DNA of 64,000 bases from Apus apus (Eukaryota > Chordata > Aves > Apodiformes > Apodidae): the NCBI RefSeq assembly GCF_020740795.1, contig NC_067282.1, forward strand, positions 134,473,132 through 134,537,131. The letters run 5' to 3'. A program made the position numbers and the translations under genes. The notes beneath the pieces are model-generated. The model was not told the origin of the DNA and did not search any database. It worked only from the letters and a program-made list of their open reading frames with translations. This document shows, one piece after another, positions 1 through 13,200 of the stretch (the stretch's first letter is position 1; each line of letters opens with the position of its first letter).

Positions 1-1090
1 ACCCTTTTTCCAGTCCTCTGCATGTCATCTCTTTCCCTCCTGGATTTCATTTTCTAGTTATCTCCATCATCCATTTCTCTTGTGCAGTTAGTTTCTTATG
101 TTGCTTCTCCATATTTCTTCCCATGTGTTTCACTTGCCCGTTTTTCAAATATAACTGACTGGCTCTTTCACTAAGTAAATTCTGTAACCATAAAGACAGG
201 AAGCAAACTGTTTCCCTGAATTATCCCACACAAGCTGAGGTTTTTCTCCTTGATGTTGTGTGGTGCATGCCTGCTTTTTCCCCCATCTTCCATCACATCT
301 GTAAACTCTCCCTACACTCTCCTTTAGGGGCACACTGCCCTTACATTTTCTCCATTATTTCTAAATGCCAGTGTATGTAGCAATACTTTTCCCATATACT
401 CTTCCCCAACTGCTATAACACACATTCCATTTCTGTGTCATACCTCAATGCTACAATCACCTTAGCAACTATCAAAATCTTCTTATTTCTACTAGCCAGA
501 AAGTAAAAGCAGTATCTCTGATCAACTTGTCCATTTCTTCCTCTTTTCTTGCTTTTGTGTCTAGCTGGGTTGTTGTTTATTTTAAGGAAAAAAAAAAAAA
601 CACAACAAAAAAAGCCACCACAAAACACAAAACAAAACAAAACCACAACAAACAAACAAAACCAGACCACAAACAAAACCAAAACTTTCTACCCAGGTCA
701 TCTTTCTTCCCTCCCATAGAATCTGCTAAGTGTGCATCATTTGTGATCTATGTCAGGCAGCATTCCCCTCTGACCAAGTTGCATAAAGTAGCATTATATT
801 TTAAATTGTGATTCCTTTCCAGAAATTGATTTCTAAAGACATGGATAATGTAAACATTACAGTTAAGCCTCAGAAACAATAGCCAAACACCGTACTACTG
901 AATCTACTAGTACTTTTGGGAAAAGCAATCAAATTTTAAAATTATTACATTGTTTTCCTGTTCTTAGAACAGATGTGGCCTAGCAGGCTGTCCTTTAGTT
1001 TGAGTACCTTGTTTGAATGGGTAAGGAACAGATTAAAATAATAAAACAGAGGATTGCCCAATTAAAACTTTTAATGTCTACATACTTCTG
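1..1090. other. Sequence downstream of RIBC2, no gene recognised
   Basis: AT-rich spacer or 3' UTR. The only structure seen is an A/C-rich simple tract at about 586-690 on the plus strand. Open frames here are short and of low complexity. Confidence 0.5.
586..690. repeat. A/C-rich (CAAAA)n-like low-complexity tract
   Basis: The plus strand is almost free of G and T and consists of irregular CAAAA, CAAA and CCACAA units after a run of A. It resembles, on the opposite strand, the G/T-rich tract in SMC1B intron 5 (about 19515-19695). Confidence 0.75.
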
Positions 1091-1096
1091 TTTATT
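1091..1096 (-). terminator. Candidate polyadenylation signal of RIBC2
   Basis: AATAAA on the minus strand, 23 nt beyond the RIBC2 stop codon. If used, the 3' UTR would be very short. Cleavage cannot be verified from sequence, and other candidate hexamers lie further left. Confidence 0.35.
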
Positions 1097-1118
1097 TCAG
1101 GTTGATTTATCCAGAATG

Positions 1119-1200
1119 TCATCGGCTGGTTGTATTAAACTGGGCATAATACTGGTCTGTCGGAACGTTTGAATATTCCTCTTCTTTAAGATAAATGTTC
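1119..1200 (-). CDS. RIBC2: RIBC2 coding exon 7 (terminal)
   Basis: 82 nt. The first base completes the Lys codon begun in exon 6; the rest encodes [20 protein letters not shown] then FNTTSR and TGA. The acceptor is TTTTTAATTGCTAG. The NVPT..Y..QFNT.SR ending matches the C-terminus of RIBC2 as I recall it and fixes the last exon. Confidence 0.92.
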
Positions 1201-4200
1201 CTAGCAATTAAAAACAAGCATTTACTAAATGTTTTCTCATTATAATACAAAAGCAACCTGAGAATCCAAAAGAAGATACAATTCATAAACACTCATAAAT
1301 GCTCACAAAGCTCAGAATTATTAGAAATTGTATTTAATATAATTAGATCTTTTTCTCCAAAATGTATGCCACATCTCATTAGAGCAAACTTGTTTGTTTT
1401 TTTAAATCTGAAAAGAAACTGTCAAAAATCTCACAGTGAAAAACTAAATTAACACAATTCTGAATTTCATAATAGGAAAGCATCAGGTACTGGAAATTCT
1501 TTTGCAAAATGTATGTATGCATAATGAAAAAAACTAAACCAAAACAAAAAGACTAAAATAATAGAACACCAAATCACTTGGTTTGATTTTTTTTCTCTTC
1601 ACAGATTATCTTCCCCCCTTCCCATTAGACATAAGAGCTGTCCACTTCATTTGTGTCTTTGACTTAACCCTGAGATATCAGAAACTGGTAGTTCTACTGG
1701 TCCATAACCTTTTTTGTTTCAGAAAATGAAGAGTAAATTAAAAACACATGTACTGTTTTACACGTGATAATTTAGCAAAATAGAGAATAAGTACAATTAA
1801 CTATGCAGAAAACTATCTATATAAACTGTCTTTGTCAGTGGAACATGTAAGAATTCCAGTTACTAATTCATACATTTAAGTCAGTAACAATCATAACCTC
1901 CTCTTTGAAGATTGTTTAAATAGTACTGAAAAACACCCTGAAGCTGAACTGTTGATTTTTTTTTCAAGTATAAAATTGTAACAAGCATATTAAACAAAGT
2001 AACCAACAATACAAGTAAAAAAGGTTTTTGAAAGCCAAGCTATTGTGTTAATGGTAAAGATTTTTACTGGAAAAGAAGAAAACCCTCCTGGCACTTACTT
2101 TGATTTTTGCTCGTGGGACAGCTCTGTGTTGATGCTGTCTAAGGCCTGGCGGAGTTCCCGATTCTGTCGCTGTTGATGCCGCTCTAAAACCAACAGTGCT
2201 CTTGCACCCTGTAACCTTTGCCTGTCCCACTCAGCCTCTCTTCGCTGTTCTTCCTGTTTTAGTCTCTACAGAAATGAAAAAATTATCAATTTTTTCTTTG
2301 TTCAAAGATGAAACAGTCACTAGTATCTTGGGATGTATTAAGAACAGTGTGGCCAGCAGGTCAAGTGAGGTTCTCCTCCCCCTGCACTCTGCCCTCATAA
2401 GACCACATCTGGAGTATTGTGTCCAGTTCTGGGCTCCCCAGTTCAAGAGGGGTAGGCATATGCTGGAAAGAGTCCAACAGAGAGCTAAGAGGATGATTAA
2501 GGGACCAGAACAACTGTCATACTAAGAAAGGCTAAAAGACCTGGGGCTGCTCAGTCTTGAGAAGACTAAGAGGGGACCTTATTAATGTATACAAATATCT
2601 GAAGGGTGGATGTCAAGAATGGACCAGTCTCTTTTCAGTGGTGCCCTGTGATAGGACAAGAGGAAACAACACCAAGTTACAACACAGGAAGTTCCACCTC
2701 AACATAAGGAAAAACTTCTTTACTGTGAGGGTGACAGAGCACTGGAACGGACTGCCAAGGAAGGTTGTGGAGTCTGTCTCCACCTCTGGAGACTTTAATG
2801 ACCCATCTGGACACATTCCTGTGCGATCTGCCCTAAGCGTTCCTGCTGCAACAGGGGGGTTGAACTTGATGACCTTCGGAAGTCCCTGCCAACTCTTATG
2901 ATTCTATGATATAATAAAGTCTGATTGGTAAATTCACCCCAAAAAACTTGCTCATCTTTACTGAATACTAGAGGTAGCACTTGAAGTAGGGAGAAAAAGA
3001 AAGCACTTCCAAACTAGGTAGGAGCCTGTGCATTAGGCAGAAGCAAGATACTGCAGAAGAGAACGCTGACCTTTTCCAGGCAGCAAGACAGAGTCCTACC
3101 TCTGCACAAGGTAAGAAAATAGGATCTGATGCCTGGCAGAAGTTAACCAGTAGATTACCATTTCTCTCTGACATAATAGGTTTCTCTAAAAACCCAGAGA
3201 GGCAAAACATTATTTTCTTCTTTTTTTTTTAAAGTTATTATTAGCAAGACTTCTAACTTCTTGAGGTCAGAAATTAGTAGACATCAGTATGGCTAACTCA
3301 GTGTAGTTAACTGAGCCACCAACACGGGGTGAGTAGACTCAAACTGCTTTTTCCTCTGCCCCTGTTATACTATTACTTCCTCACTTCATGTTTGATATTA
3401 AATTAAACTGATTCAAGAAATCAGGCCTGCAAAAAACTCACTTTTCCTGATGGGGCTTATTTTCTGCCAGCTTCACTACTTGAATGGGTACACTTTTGGG
3501 TCAGCTTTAGTAACAGCAGTAGATAAGACAGTATAGCATATGGTATTGTAGGGATTAAAAAAATAAAATTGAACAGCTATTCATTAGCTGTTATGAATCC
3601 AGGCTCCTCACTGAATGAAGTAAGTAGCTTCCTACTTTGCAATACCTAGACCTGTACACTTGTGACTGCATAGGAAGGGGTAGAGTTCTTAATTTTGACT
3701 GACTGCTCCCATACACCTTTAGAGCAGCAATTATTAGCAATATTTAATTTTTCTATCGTAATTCTGTCCCAGAGCATGGCTCACAGTTGTGTGGGATGAC
3801 AGAAAGGAAATTGTTGCATTAATGAACTTCTAAGGCTATGAAATATGCATGGGCAGAATAACTGGACCTGCTCTGATTGTCTTCCTTGAATACCCTTGAG
3901 CATGAGACCACTGCCAAGGCCTGCCCTGATCTCACCCTCAGCTCTGGTGTCTTCTTCCCGTATGCCCCTTGCAGGCAGCTCATGCTGTCTCAATTCCTAA
4001 ACTGCACCATGAAGGCTGGGGCTTGGGCTGTGCAGGTCTTTGCTCCTCAGCTGGGCCACCATGGACCATGCCTCAATATCCCCCAGGCCCCTTGGCCCTG
4101 GGCTCCACAGCAACCTTCCTCCCAGCCCAAGTCCACTGCTCCAGTCCACTCCTGCTCCATGGTATCTCCCAGCTGCTCCAAAGACAGTGTTCAGTTTGGG

Positions 4201-7200
4201 TAAAATTCACATAAATGGAAAACACAGTCTTTTAGTGGGACAAGCAGGGCAAACAATATTTTCCTCTACAGTGTCTATAATAATACTGCAACCAAGAACA
4301 CAGAATATGCACATAACCTTAAATACCTGTTTCTCCAGAACTTGTTGCTGTTGAGTGGAACGGATTGCCATCAGCTGATCCTGATTCATTCCCTTCCATC
4401 TATCTGTGATCACACGATGTCTACCAAAGGAACTGACTGCTTGTTCTGGGTTTTCAGAAAGTAAGTCCCCTTTAAGGAGGTTGGAAATTTCCTCCATGTC
4501 ATCTTTCATTTTTTGATACTTTTCCAACTTCTTTTTCTCAGCTAGTTCAGCAACCTAAATTCAGTGAAAGGAGAGAACTGATAGTTTTTCCAAGAGAAAA
4601 TACCAACTAAGGGATGCAAAAAAGTTAGCACATCATAACAACTTCTTTCCAACTCGCATACAGTTGTCAACACATATGGTCCTATGGGCTAAGACTAAAA
4701 ATCTAATAGTATGGATTTCTTCAGTGCTGTGATATCACATACAGCAAGTAATTTGAGGAAAAATAATTGTGTTTTGTAAGAAAACCCAGAATTAAATAAA
4801 AATTAATTTCACATTTATCCACAAGCAAATAACAGTAGATATTTGAAGGCCAGGCAAAACATGGAAGAATTTTATGGTAAAAATTTACCATCTTGAATCA
4901 CTAGCCTTAATATATATTACCTATATATCTACATGGAAAGCATGGTTAAGCACTCAAAACAAACAGACAGATGATGCCTATGTTAAGCCTGAAGATGCAG
5001 CCTTGAATCTGATCCCTTTGCTGATACAAAATGCAAAATCGAATGATATTATGTAAATATTAGAAACCATAATATGCATTTCCTATGGAAGTCACTGTTC
5101 CTGATGTTCCCTGTAAAGCCACAGTCTCCTATTCAGATGAAATGTTCCCCTTTCAAAGTTCCAGAAAGCAAATATGATTATTTTACTTTAAATTACTTTC
5201 CAAAGAAGAATTAGACTAAGAAAATTAATCATAAGTAGAATGATAATGCTATGTATTTCTTATCCTGTCTCCTTCTTCTGAAATGAAAAATGGAAGGTTA
5301 TGCATCACGAAAGTCATAGCAAGTCAAATAGTTTTCTGTGGCATATAAGGTGAAGTTGAAAATTAGTAAGCAAAGAAACTACAAGATATAAGCAACTGAG
5401 AATGACAGGACCATCTAGACACATGTAGGAACCTGTTCCTGTGCAAATTTTATGGAGAAGAATCCTAACTCAGCAAGCACGGTGATCTATGCCACCAGAG
5501 GAGACTGCTAACCTAGGTTTATCTCTACTTTTGTATTTATGGACTTTGTGTTTGGATGACAGCAGTTCTCCCAAGCATCAGGCCTGGAGGCTGTCAAAGA
5601 ACAACTTCTATTTGCTCCAAGCAAACATACACAAAACCTGCCAGGGACTAGACAGAAGGAGAAATAAATAATTCTAAGTACCATATCTTAGATTAATAAA
5701 TTCCATGGTTGAGAACAGGCCTGTGGTTTCAATTAAAATAAGTATTGATGTACAAACAAACTAATAAAGCAAAATTATTTTTTTAGAATTAAAAATTAGC
5801 TAAACAACAATCCAACTTAAATGATGCAGAAAATCTCCTTTTAAAATACTTACTAGCCATCTAATAGGAATATACACTCTACTTTAGAGCAAGAGAAGAA
5901 ATGTCTTCTTTTAGACAAATGGAAAAACTCAATCAAATCAAATTTCAAGTGGCAAAATATCCACTTCAGATCTATTAATTGCTGGTTCTACCATCATTAA
6001 CATGGAATAATACACTGGAAACTAAAGGCCACTTTTTAATTTCACTGAAGTCAGTGAGTACAATTGTTACAAGAAGTCTAAAGCAATTTTTTTAAAACAG
6101 AAATGCATTTCCCTGAAGTTATGTTGTTTTCTTTTTTCCTCCAGAAGAGTCAATAATTACTTCAGGTGAACTATGACATTATGATTTCCAAGAAAAAAAA
6201 GAAAACAAAAACCCAAAAGATTTTCAATAATCTGCTGTTTTTGGGACTCTGAACCAGAGTATGTGGCTATGTGCTCATTAATATTAAGAAACGAGCAATT
6301 GGAGACTCCTGTTCAATACAGTTGAGGTCAGATACAGAGATTTCTTCTGTGAAGTTCACCCTTAGGCTGAATGCCTTAGTTTTCTCTCTTGGGAAAAATA
6401 TGTATAGAAAAGCCCTCTGTAACATAGCTTTCTCTTACAGACATCATTGAAAGATGTAGCAACCTGAAACCTCTGACCTGAATGTTTGATGAAGAAAAGC
6501 AGCAACTGTGCCAGCATATCATTTCAGGGATAAAGAAGAGCTTCTCTTAGCCATTCAGGGAAAAGGAAGAAGGAAGAAGGAAGAAGGAAGAAAAGAAACT
6601 AAAAAGAAAAGAAAAAAGAAATGAAAAAGAAATAAAAAAGAGGAAAAAGATGCTAGGAAAAAAATAGGTTAGAAAAAACTAAGAGCAAGACTCTTTTTTT
6701 AATATATTTAATATGCACACCAGTTGCATAGAATGTATATGCCCAAACATTAAGAACCACACAAATCTCCCATCCCATCACCAAACCCTAGCACACATTC
6801 AGGAATTTTTACTTTGAATCAACTGGTATGACAACAACAATTTGGGATACTACTGCTACCCTGAGTACTTAGGATACTTTAGTGGCTATTCATATAAAAT
6901 ACTATTCAGTAGCCTTGACTTCAAGCAGCAAAAGCCTGTTCAGTTACCTTGGGCTCTTTATAAACAACTCTGCCAAATATGCCCTGAAAGGCTCAGGCAA
7001 CACTTACACAAAGACTTGCATGCTTACATAATTGAACTAAAAGATCCCATACTTGATGTAGGTAATTGTAATGTGGCTTATTTTGATGTGACTACATAAA
7101 TTTAAAGTTAAGTCATACCAAACATAGTTTAACCAAAATAATAGCGTCCATTTAGCCCTTTGAGCTGGAAGTATAAGCTTAATGGGAAAAAAAAAAATTT

Positions 7201-10200
7201 TACAGTAAGATAAAGATAATGGTACTAAGACAGAGAGAAAAAGGTTCACTTAATGTTTCAAAAGGTTGCAAAGCATGCTTGGTAAACAACAAAGATGCAT
7301 GTACCCAAATACCAAGGAAGGAGCCCAGTGCCAAAAACAGTGGTTGTGGGGAATTAATGTGATCAACAAAGACAAAAAGCTACTGGTAGTACCGTTTCCA
7401 CACAAAGAAAAAGAAAAGCAGGCAGAAACAGCTAAGATTATCCAATGACTGATGCAAAACCAGAAGGAAGCATGGGAGGCTATTCCTCTACCCCAGTTTA
7501 TAGACTAGAAGTCCCTGAGAGATTGTGGAGTTTTGCTGCCTTCTCGTCAGCATGGTGAGAACCAGGAGGGAGAATTTTCACAGGGGGTAACTACATAGAG
7601 GATAGCTAGATCCTTGGAGAGGACAAAGTGAATAAATACTATCTTCCAATTACTGAAACAACCTTGGAATTTAGTTGCTAAGAAACCTTTGTGAAAACAT
7701 CAGCATTCACTGTACTTTTCTGCATCTTATTTTCCTTCTCTGTCTCCATTGTTTTTAAAAACAAACAACAAACCAAGTATTCATTTACCTGGATTTGATT
7801 GAAGTTTTTAGTAGCTGCACAAACAGCACGCCTGTTTTCTTCTTCTTTCTGTTGTAGCTCCATAGTCTTTTGGTCAATTGCAATCCTGTTCTTGTCGTAA
7901 AGATAATCTAAATTAGATGAAAATGAAACTTAATCAGTATTCATGGACATGACGTGCCATATGAGCAAGCCATATAAGACACAGAGAGTGAGAGAGAGAG
8001 CACAAGAGACAGACAGTGGAGCTACAGATGCAGTAAGCCGAATTACATAAATGTTTCCAAATCCTACCACTGAAACTTTCCATCTTGGAACTTCAGGTGA
8101 CTCATTAAATCAGTTTATTATGTAACCATTCTTGTCTCAACAGTTGGACAAAGCTAAAATGAAAAAGTAAGTACTGCAGAAAAAATATTTTATCACAAGC
8201 TAGAAAAGAAAAATCAGTTTTATTTGGTCTGCTCTAGAACAGTAGAGATTGGACAATTTGGTAAATATTCCATCTAGCATGAAAAATATGTTTTTTCACA
8301 ATGCTCTGATATCTAATTTGAGGCATAAACCAGAAATGAAACATTTTTAATATTACAATAATCACATCATTAAATACAGAATTTGTAAGCGAGATATTCA
8401 ATATATTAGAACTTGTAAAGTAAAAACTGCTGCAGTATTTCTAAAAGTTAAATAATGAATAGACTGAAATTCTGCTTTGTTGAACTGACACAAAAGACCA
8501 TACCATATTTTTGTCAGATCCATCAGAATTTCAGGAAAAGCAGACTAATACCTTATTATCTGTTACCTTCATATTTTTTATCAGCTAATGCATTCCTCCA
8601 GTCTTTCTGTTGCTGGAGAGACCACTCTCTGAACTGCTCCTTTTGAAATTTCATCCTCTGATCGTAGTTTAAGTCTTCACCCACAAACTTCTGCAAGCCA
8701 GATACAGTACATCGAGGGTCATTGTCTGAAACTCGAGCAGGTCTGTCCTTCTTTAAGGCTTGTGGATCATACAGGTCAAATTCACGTCTTGTTTCTGGCT
8801 TCTGAAAATTTTTCTGAAATTCATTGATGGCCTTATTTATGTTTCTGATATCAGCTTTCTGTCGTTCTTCTAACATACACACAATCTTGTCATTTCGCTT
8901 CACTTCATTAGCTAGAGGAAAATGAACACAATGAAAATACAGCTCTTAGAAGTGCACGTGATGGAAGTGCACATGTAAGATAGAAAATAAAATTATGAAG
9001 AGGAATAAATGATATAAGTCTTCAAATTTTTATACCCTAGGAAGGAGTATTTGATCTATGAAAACCGGCACAGCAAACACTCTAATGTTAATAGTATTTA
9101 CTTATAAAAATACTTTTTTGGGTATAAATTATCTTAATGTTACAATTAAATATATGCTTGTGAAACAAAGAATAATAAATACTTCTAGAACTAAGAGGTC
9201 TCATTTGATTAAAACTTGCAGTAACACATGAAATGTACTGAACACTAATTCTTCCCATTTCCAGTTTAGTTACAACTGAAATACATTAAGTTGCTTATTA
9301 AGAAACAAATGAAAAACAGGCTCCCAATGAAAGAAATGTAGGTAGTTTTTTTGTAGTTCCAATGATTTTTCTAACCATAACACTAAAATAATTGGCTGGC
9401 AGTAACAGTTTGTCAAGAGCTTAATCTCTGTTGCCCATTTAATCAAAAGGCTGTAATTGATTTAGTTTTAAAGAAAAACAAACTACAAAATAACCCACCC
9501 AAAACTAGCTATTCCAGCTATTTAAAAATAATTTGCAAGAAAAGACCATTTCCTCTGCTGCCAGACTACACATTGCTTTTGTTTCAGCTTCCTAGAGTCA
9601 GAGTCTGACAGGTATTCTGCCAGGAAAACCACAAGCAGCTAAAGCAGCACAGCATGGAAGCTGGAAGCTCCATTCTAGCTCTTCTTGAGATCCCCTGAGA
9701 GCTCAGTCTGTGGGATCTTTGCACATGATACCACAGGAAAGCATTCCAAGCACAGAGGGACACAAAGGGTTTTGGGGTCAGGGATCACAGATGAAATATT
9801 TGTGTGTCTACGTGTTCTGACTCAGCAATGGCTCCTACTTACAGCCCTGTTGTACATGACTCATGTTTCTAGCAACAACAATCTATAGAGGATTCTATAG
9901 ACTCTATAGAGTCTACTGAAGAATGGCCAGACAGAACATAGGCATACTCTACAGGAAAGCAATCAAACAATTTTGCTACTGCTATTCTGAAAAAAAGAAA
10001 AAAAAAAAAAGAGTTTTAAGTTATTAAAGTGTTTTGTTTTTAAATGCTCCCATATCAGGCCTCTAAACAATGCTGTTCTTCAACATTTATTAAAAGAAAA
10101 CGCTGACAATTCTGGCCTACTAGGAAATGTATACCACTTTAATCATGTCAATATAAATTTTCAGATACTGAGGAAAGTACATGCTGTACCAATGCAAATG

Positions 10201-13200
10201 TATTAACAAAAAGAGGACCACACATTATAGTATTCAGTTTGTATGTATGAATCTAGAGAGAAGCCTACAATTGTGCCTTTGATTCACAGATTTATTATAG
10301 ATAGAGCTATGTAGCAAGATTCAAGGAGACAGGCTCCATTTGGAAATAAATATGGCAGTCTGAAACACACATAGGGAAAAAGAAAGCAACAAACTGATAG
10401 TAAATTACATTTAACTCTTCACAGAATTATCATAGTATCTATGGATATACCAAGCTGTTCATTTCGTGCTTTTTCAGCTGCTTCTTGAATTTTCCTATCC
10501 TTGACCTGGGAATCCAATGCATCTTTATCAATCTATTAAAATGAAAAAAACAAAAACAAAACAGCTCTTTAAGAGATACTGTGTTTGAACAATAAAAAAA
10601 AATATAATGTCAAGCTACATTGATTCACAGTTGAACAAGACAGCTATAAAACCACTATCAGGAGAGTATATACACATCACTGTGTAATGTAGGTAACCAA
10701 AAAATAAACCAGAAACAGCAATATTCGTGTTTGTTTCCTTCATTTTAAGAATTATAGGTATATTTTCACACTAAATTGAAACAGAACACCCAATTTACAC
10801 TGTTATAGTGCTTTAACTATAAATATTTCAAGCTGCATTAAACAGTATATGTTTTCTCCATTATCGCTGGCATTTATACTTAGTTATTCTTTTTTTTCTG
10901 CTTTCATTTATGAAGCAGGTAAATATTTTGCCACTCAAGATGACAGGAAGTTAGAATAGTTCAGATCTGAAAAAAATGTAGATGGTTCATAAGAAGTACA
11001 CTGCAGAAATAATGGGGAATGGAAAGAAGTTTTCCATTCTTATCTGACAGAGTAGGATTCATGTAGTTGCCAAAATGCAGTTAGTGAGTGCCATCTGACA
11101 TACATGCAGACATCTACAATGAGCTGACAGACATGATACAGATTATTCACATCCCTAGAGAATGGTAGCTGAGCAAGGCATAATAACCCAAGGCATATCA
11201 ACAAATGGTAGCAGCCACTTACATTTTGGACAAAAGAATCAGGTCCACAGTTGTTGATAGAAGGTGGGAAATTAATAGGCAGAAACAGGGATTTTTTATT
11301 TTTTTTTCTACTGAGCTAGTCATTTAATGTCTTTAAAAGACTTAACAAAGAACAATGGCAATTCTTCAAGAATCTGCTAAACTATTTTTATAGCCTTTCC
11401 TTAAAAATTATTCAGATCAAGACACAAAAGCCTAAATAGACCATGACTGAAAATACTGTTAATGCTGTAAAGGATTAATGACTATACCTATCAGGCAAAG
11501 AAGTGAATCTGTGAGCAAGGGTGAAACCACAAAGAATTCTACCGGGTATCATTTTCCAAAAAAAATGGTGTCATAGGCACTAAACATCAACTCATTCAGA
11601 GGTCTCATTTGGAAAACCAAGCTTTCAGCATAACTACAGGAAACACGGTTAAGAGAAATGTGATATGACTTCATTAGTAAATTCTGGCAGTAATACAGAT
11701 AAGTCAATGTATTGACTTATGTGTGCAAATTCAGTTATGCTATCAGCTTTCTTCCATTCCTAGTTGCATGAAGCTCCAGGTTTAACTTTTAAGCATTAAA
11801 ATAACAAATTGCTTAATATGAACAGTTTGAAGCAGCTAATTTGGAATCTACTTGTATTTATGTATAATAGTTCATATATAAATTGAAAGTAATTTTTCAT
11901 TTGGACTAGTCATCCAAATGAACTCTTGGAAAATTACTGATTTACTGAAGATAAATTCGTAAATCTGTAAGTGAAGAGAGCAGTATCTTACTTTTCCATT
12001 ACTCAGATGAGGAAATGGATACTGAAGTCAAAGCAATAATAAAACTAGTAATAATAAAGAAAAATAATTAAAATCTCAGTTCCCATTCCAGTCAATATAT
12101 TATCTCCATGTTTTTAAACTGCTCAGTCCTTGCTTGAGGATTTGTTTTATGTACTAGTTAGGAAAGACAGAGCAACAAGGCGAGGTGGTGGTGTTACTCT
12201 TTATGTACAAGAGCAACTGGAATGTATTTTCCTGCTCTGGCAGGGGGGGTGGACTCGATGATCTTGGGAGGTCCCTTCCAACCCCTAACATTCTGTGATT
12301 CTGTGATGTCTAAATAAACTATCACCGTGATTTTTAAAATGCTGTCAGAGACAGCTGTTCAGCTAAACTGGTGAGCAAGTGAGAGAGAGAAAGCAAGGAA
12401 TCTAAACCCACATTGGAAATACAGTAGATTTCTGTATAGACTTGGATGAACTTCAAAGCACAAGACTGGCCTCTTCTTTCAGCAGTCATTGCTCATTTTA
12501 GAGGTTTGTTTAGATCCACGTAAATGGATCTATCCAAGCATGCCTGATAAGTTAGTTCTGTGAAAGAATTTGGGAAAGACCTTCAGGTGGTATATTGCTC
12601 AATAATGTATACCAAGATGCACTATTTCATTCTCTGCTGTTTCATTAGCTGAGAAGTTGTGGTTTACATTTCCTTTTTAAGGCTCTAGAAAAGCCATCTT
12701 ATGGAGAAATTATGTGTTTCCTGATGAAGAAAGTTGAACTATCTTACCATCCCCACCCGGCCTTAAAAAAGGTTATTAGCTCCTTCCACTTAAGTATATT
12801 GTTGTCTACCCTGTGTCAGGATGCTGTATCAGGTGGACAACCTTCCTGCTCACTAAGTGGGGACTGCTACTTTTCTGTGCAACCATGATGACTCATTGTC
12901 ATAAGAGTGACAATGATAAATGCAGGGTGCTGTCAGACACTGACTGGAGACATGTACCCGAGATTAGATAGATCGAATTGACATCGGATAAAATTCTTCC
13001 AGTCCAGTAAGGTCAACAGATTTTCACCAAATCTAAATTTGGTTCTACACTAGGAAATGCTACAGCACTTACACGATATATAAACCAGCAAAGAGTACTC
13101 AAAATACTTTGCAAGCAAAATTTAAACTGAACTTCACCTCACAGCACTCTCTCCTGTACGCATAAACATAGGATCTTAGCGTGGGCCTTTGGACACATTA

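Noticed and set aside
413-811. Cys/Phe/Val-rich and Lys/Asn/Gln-rich open frames near the left edge
   Set aside because: Both are translations of the A/C-rich simple tract and its complement.
7985-8000. Short GA dinucleotide run as a microsatellite locus
   Set aside because: Only about seven imperfect units; too short and common to be worth listing.
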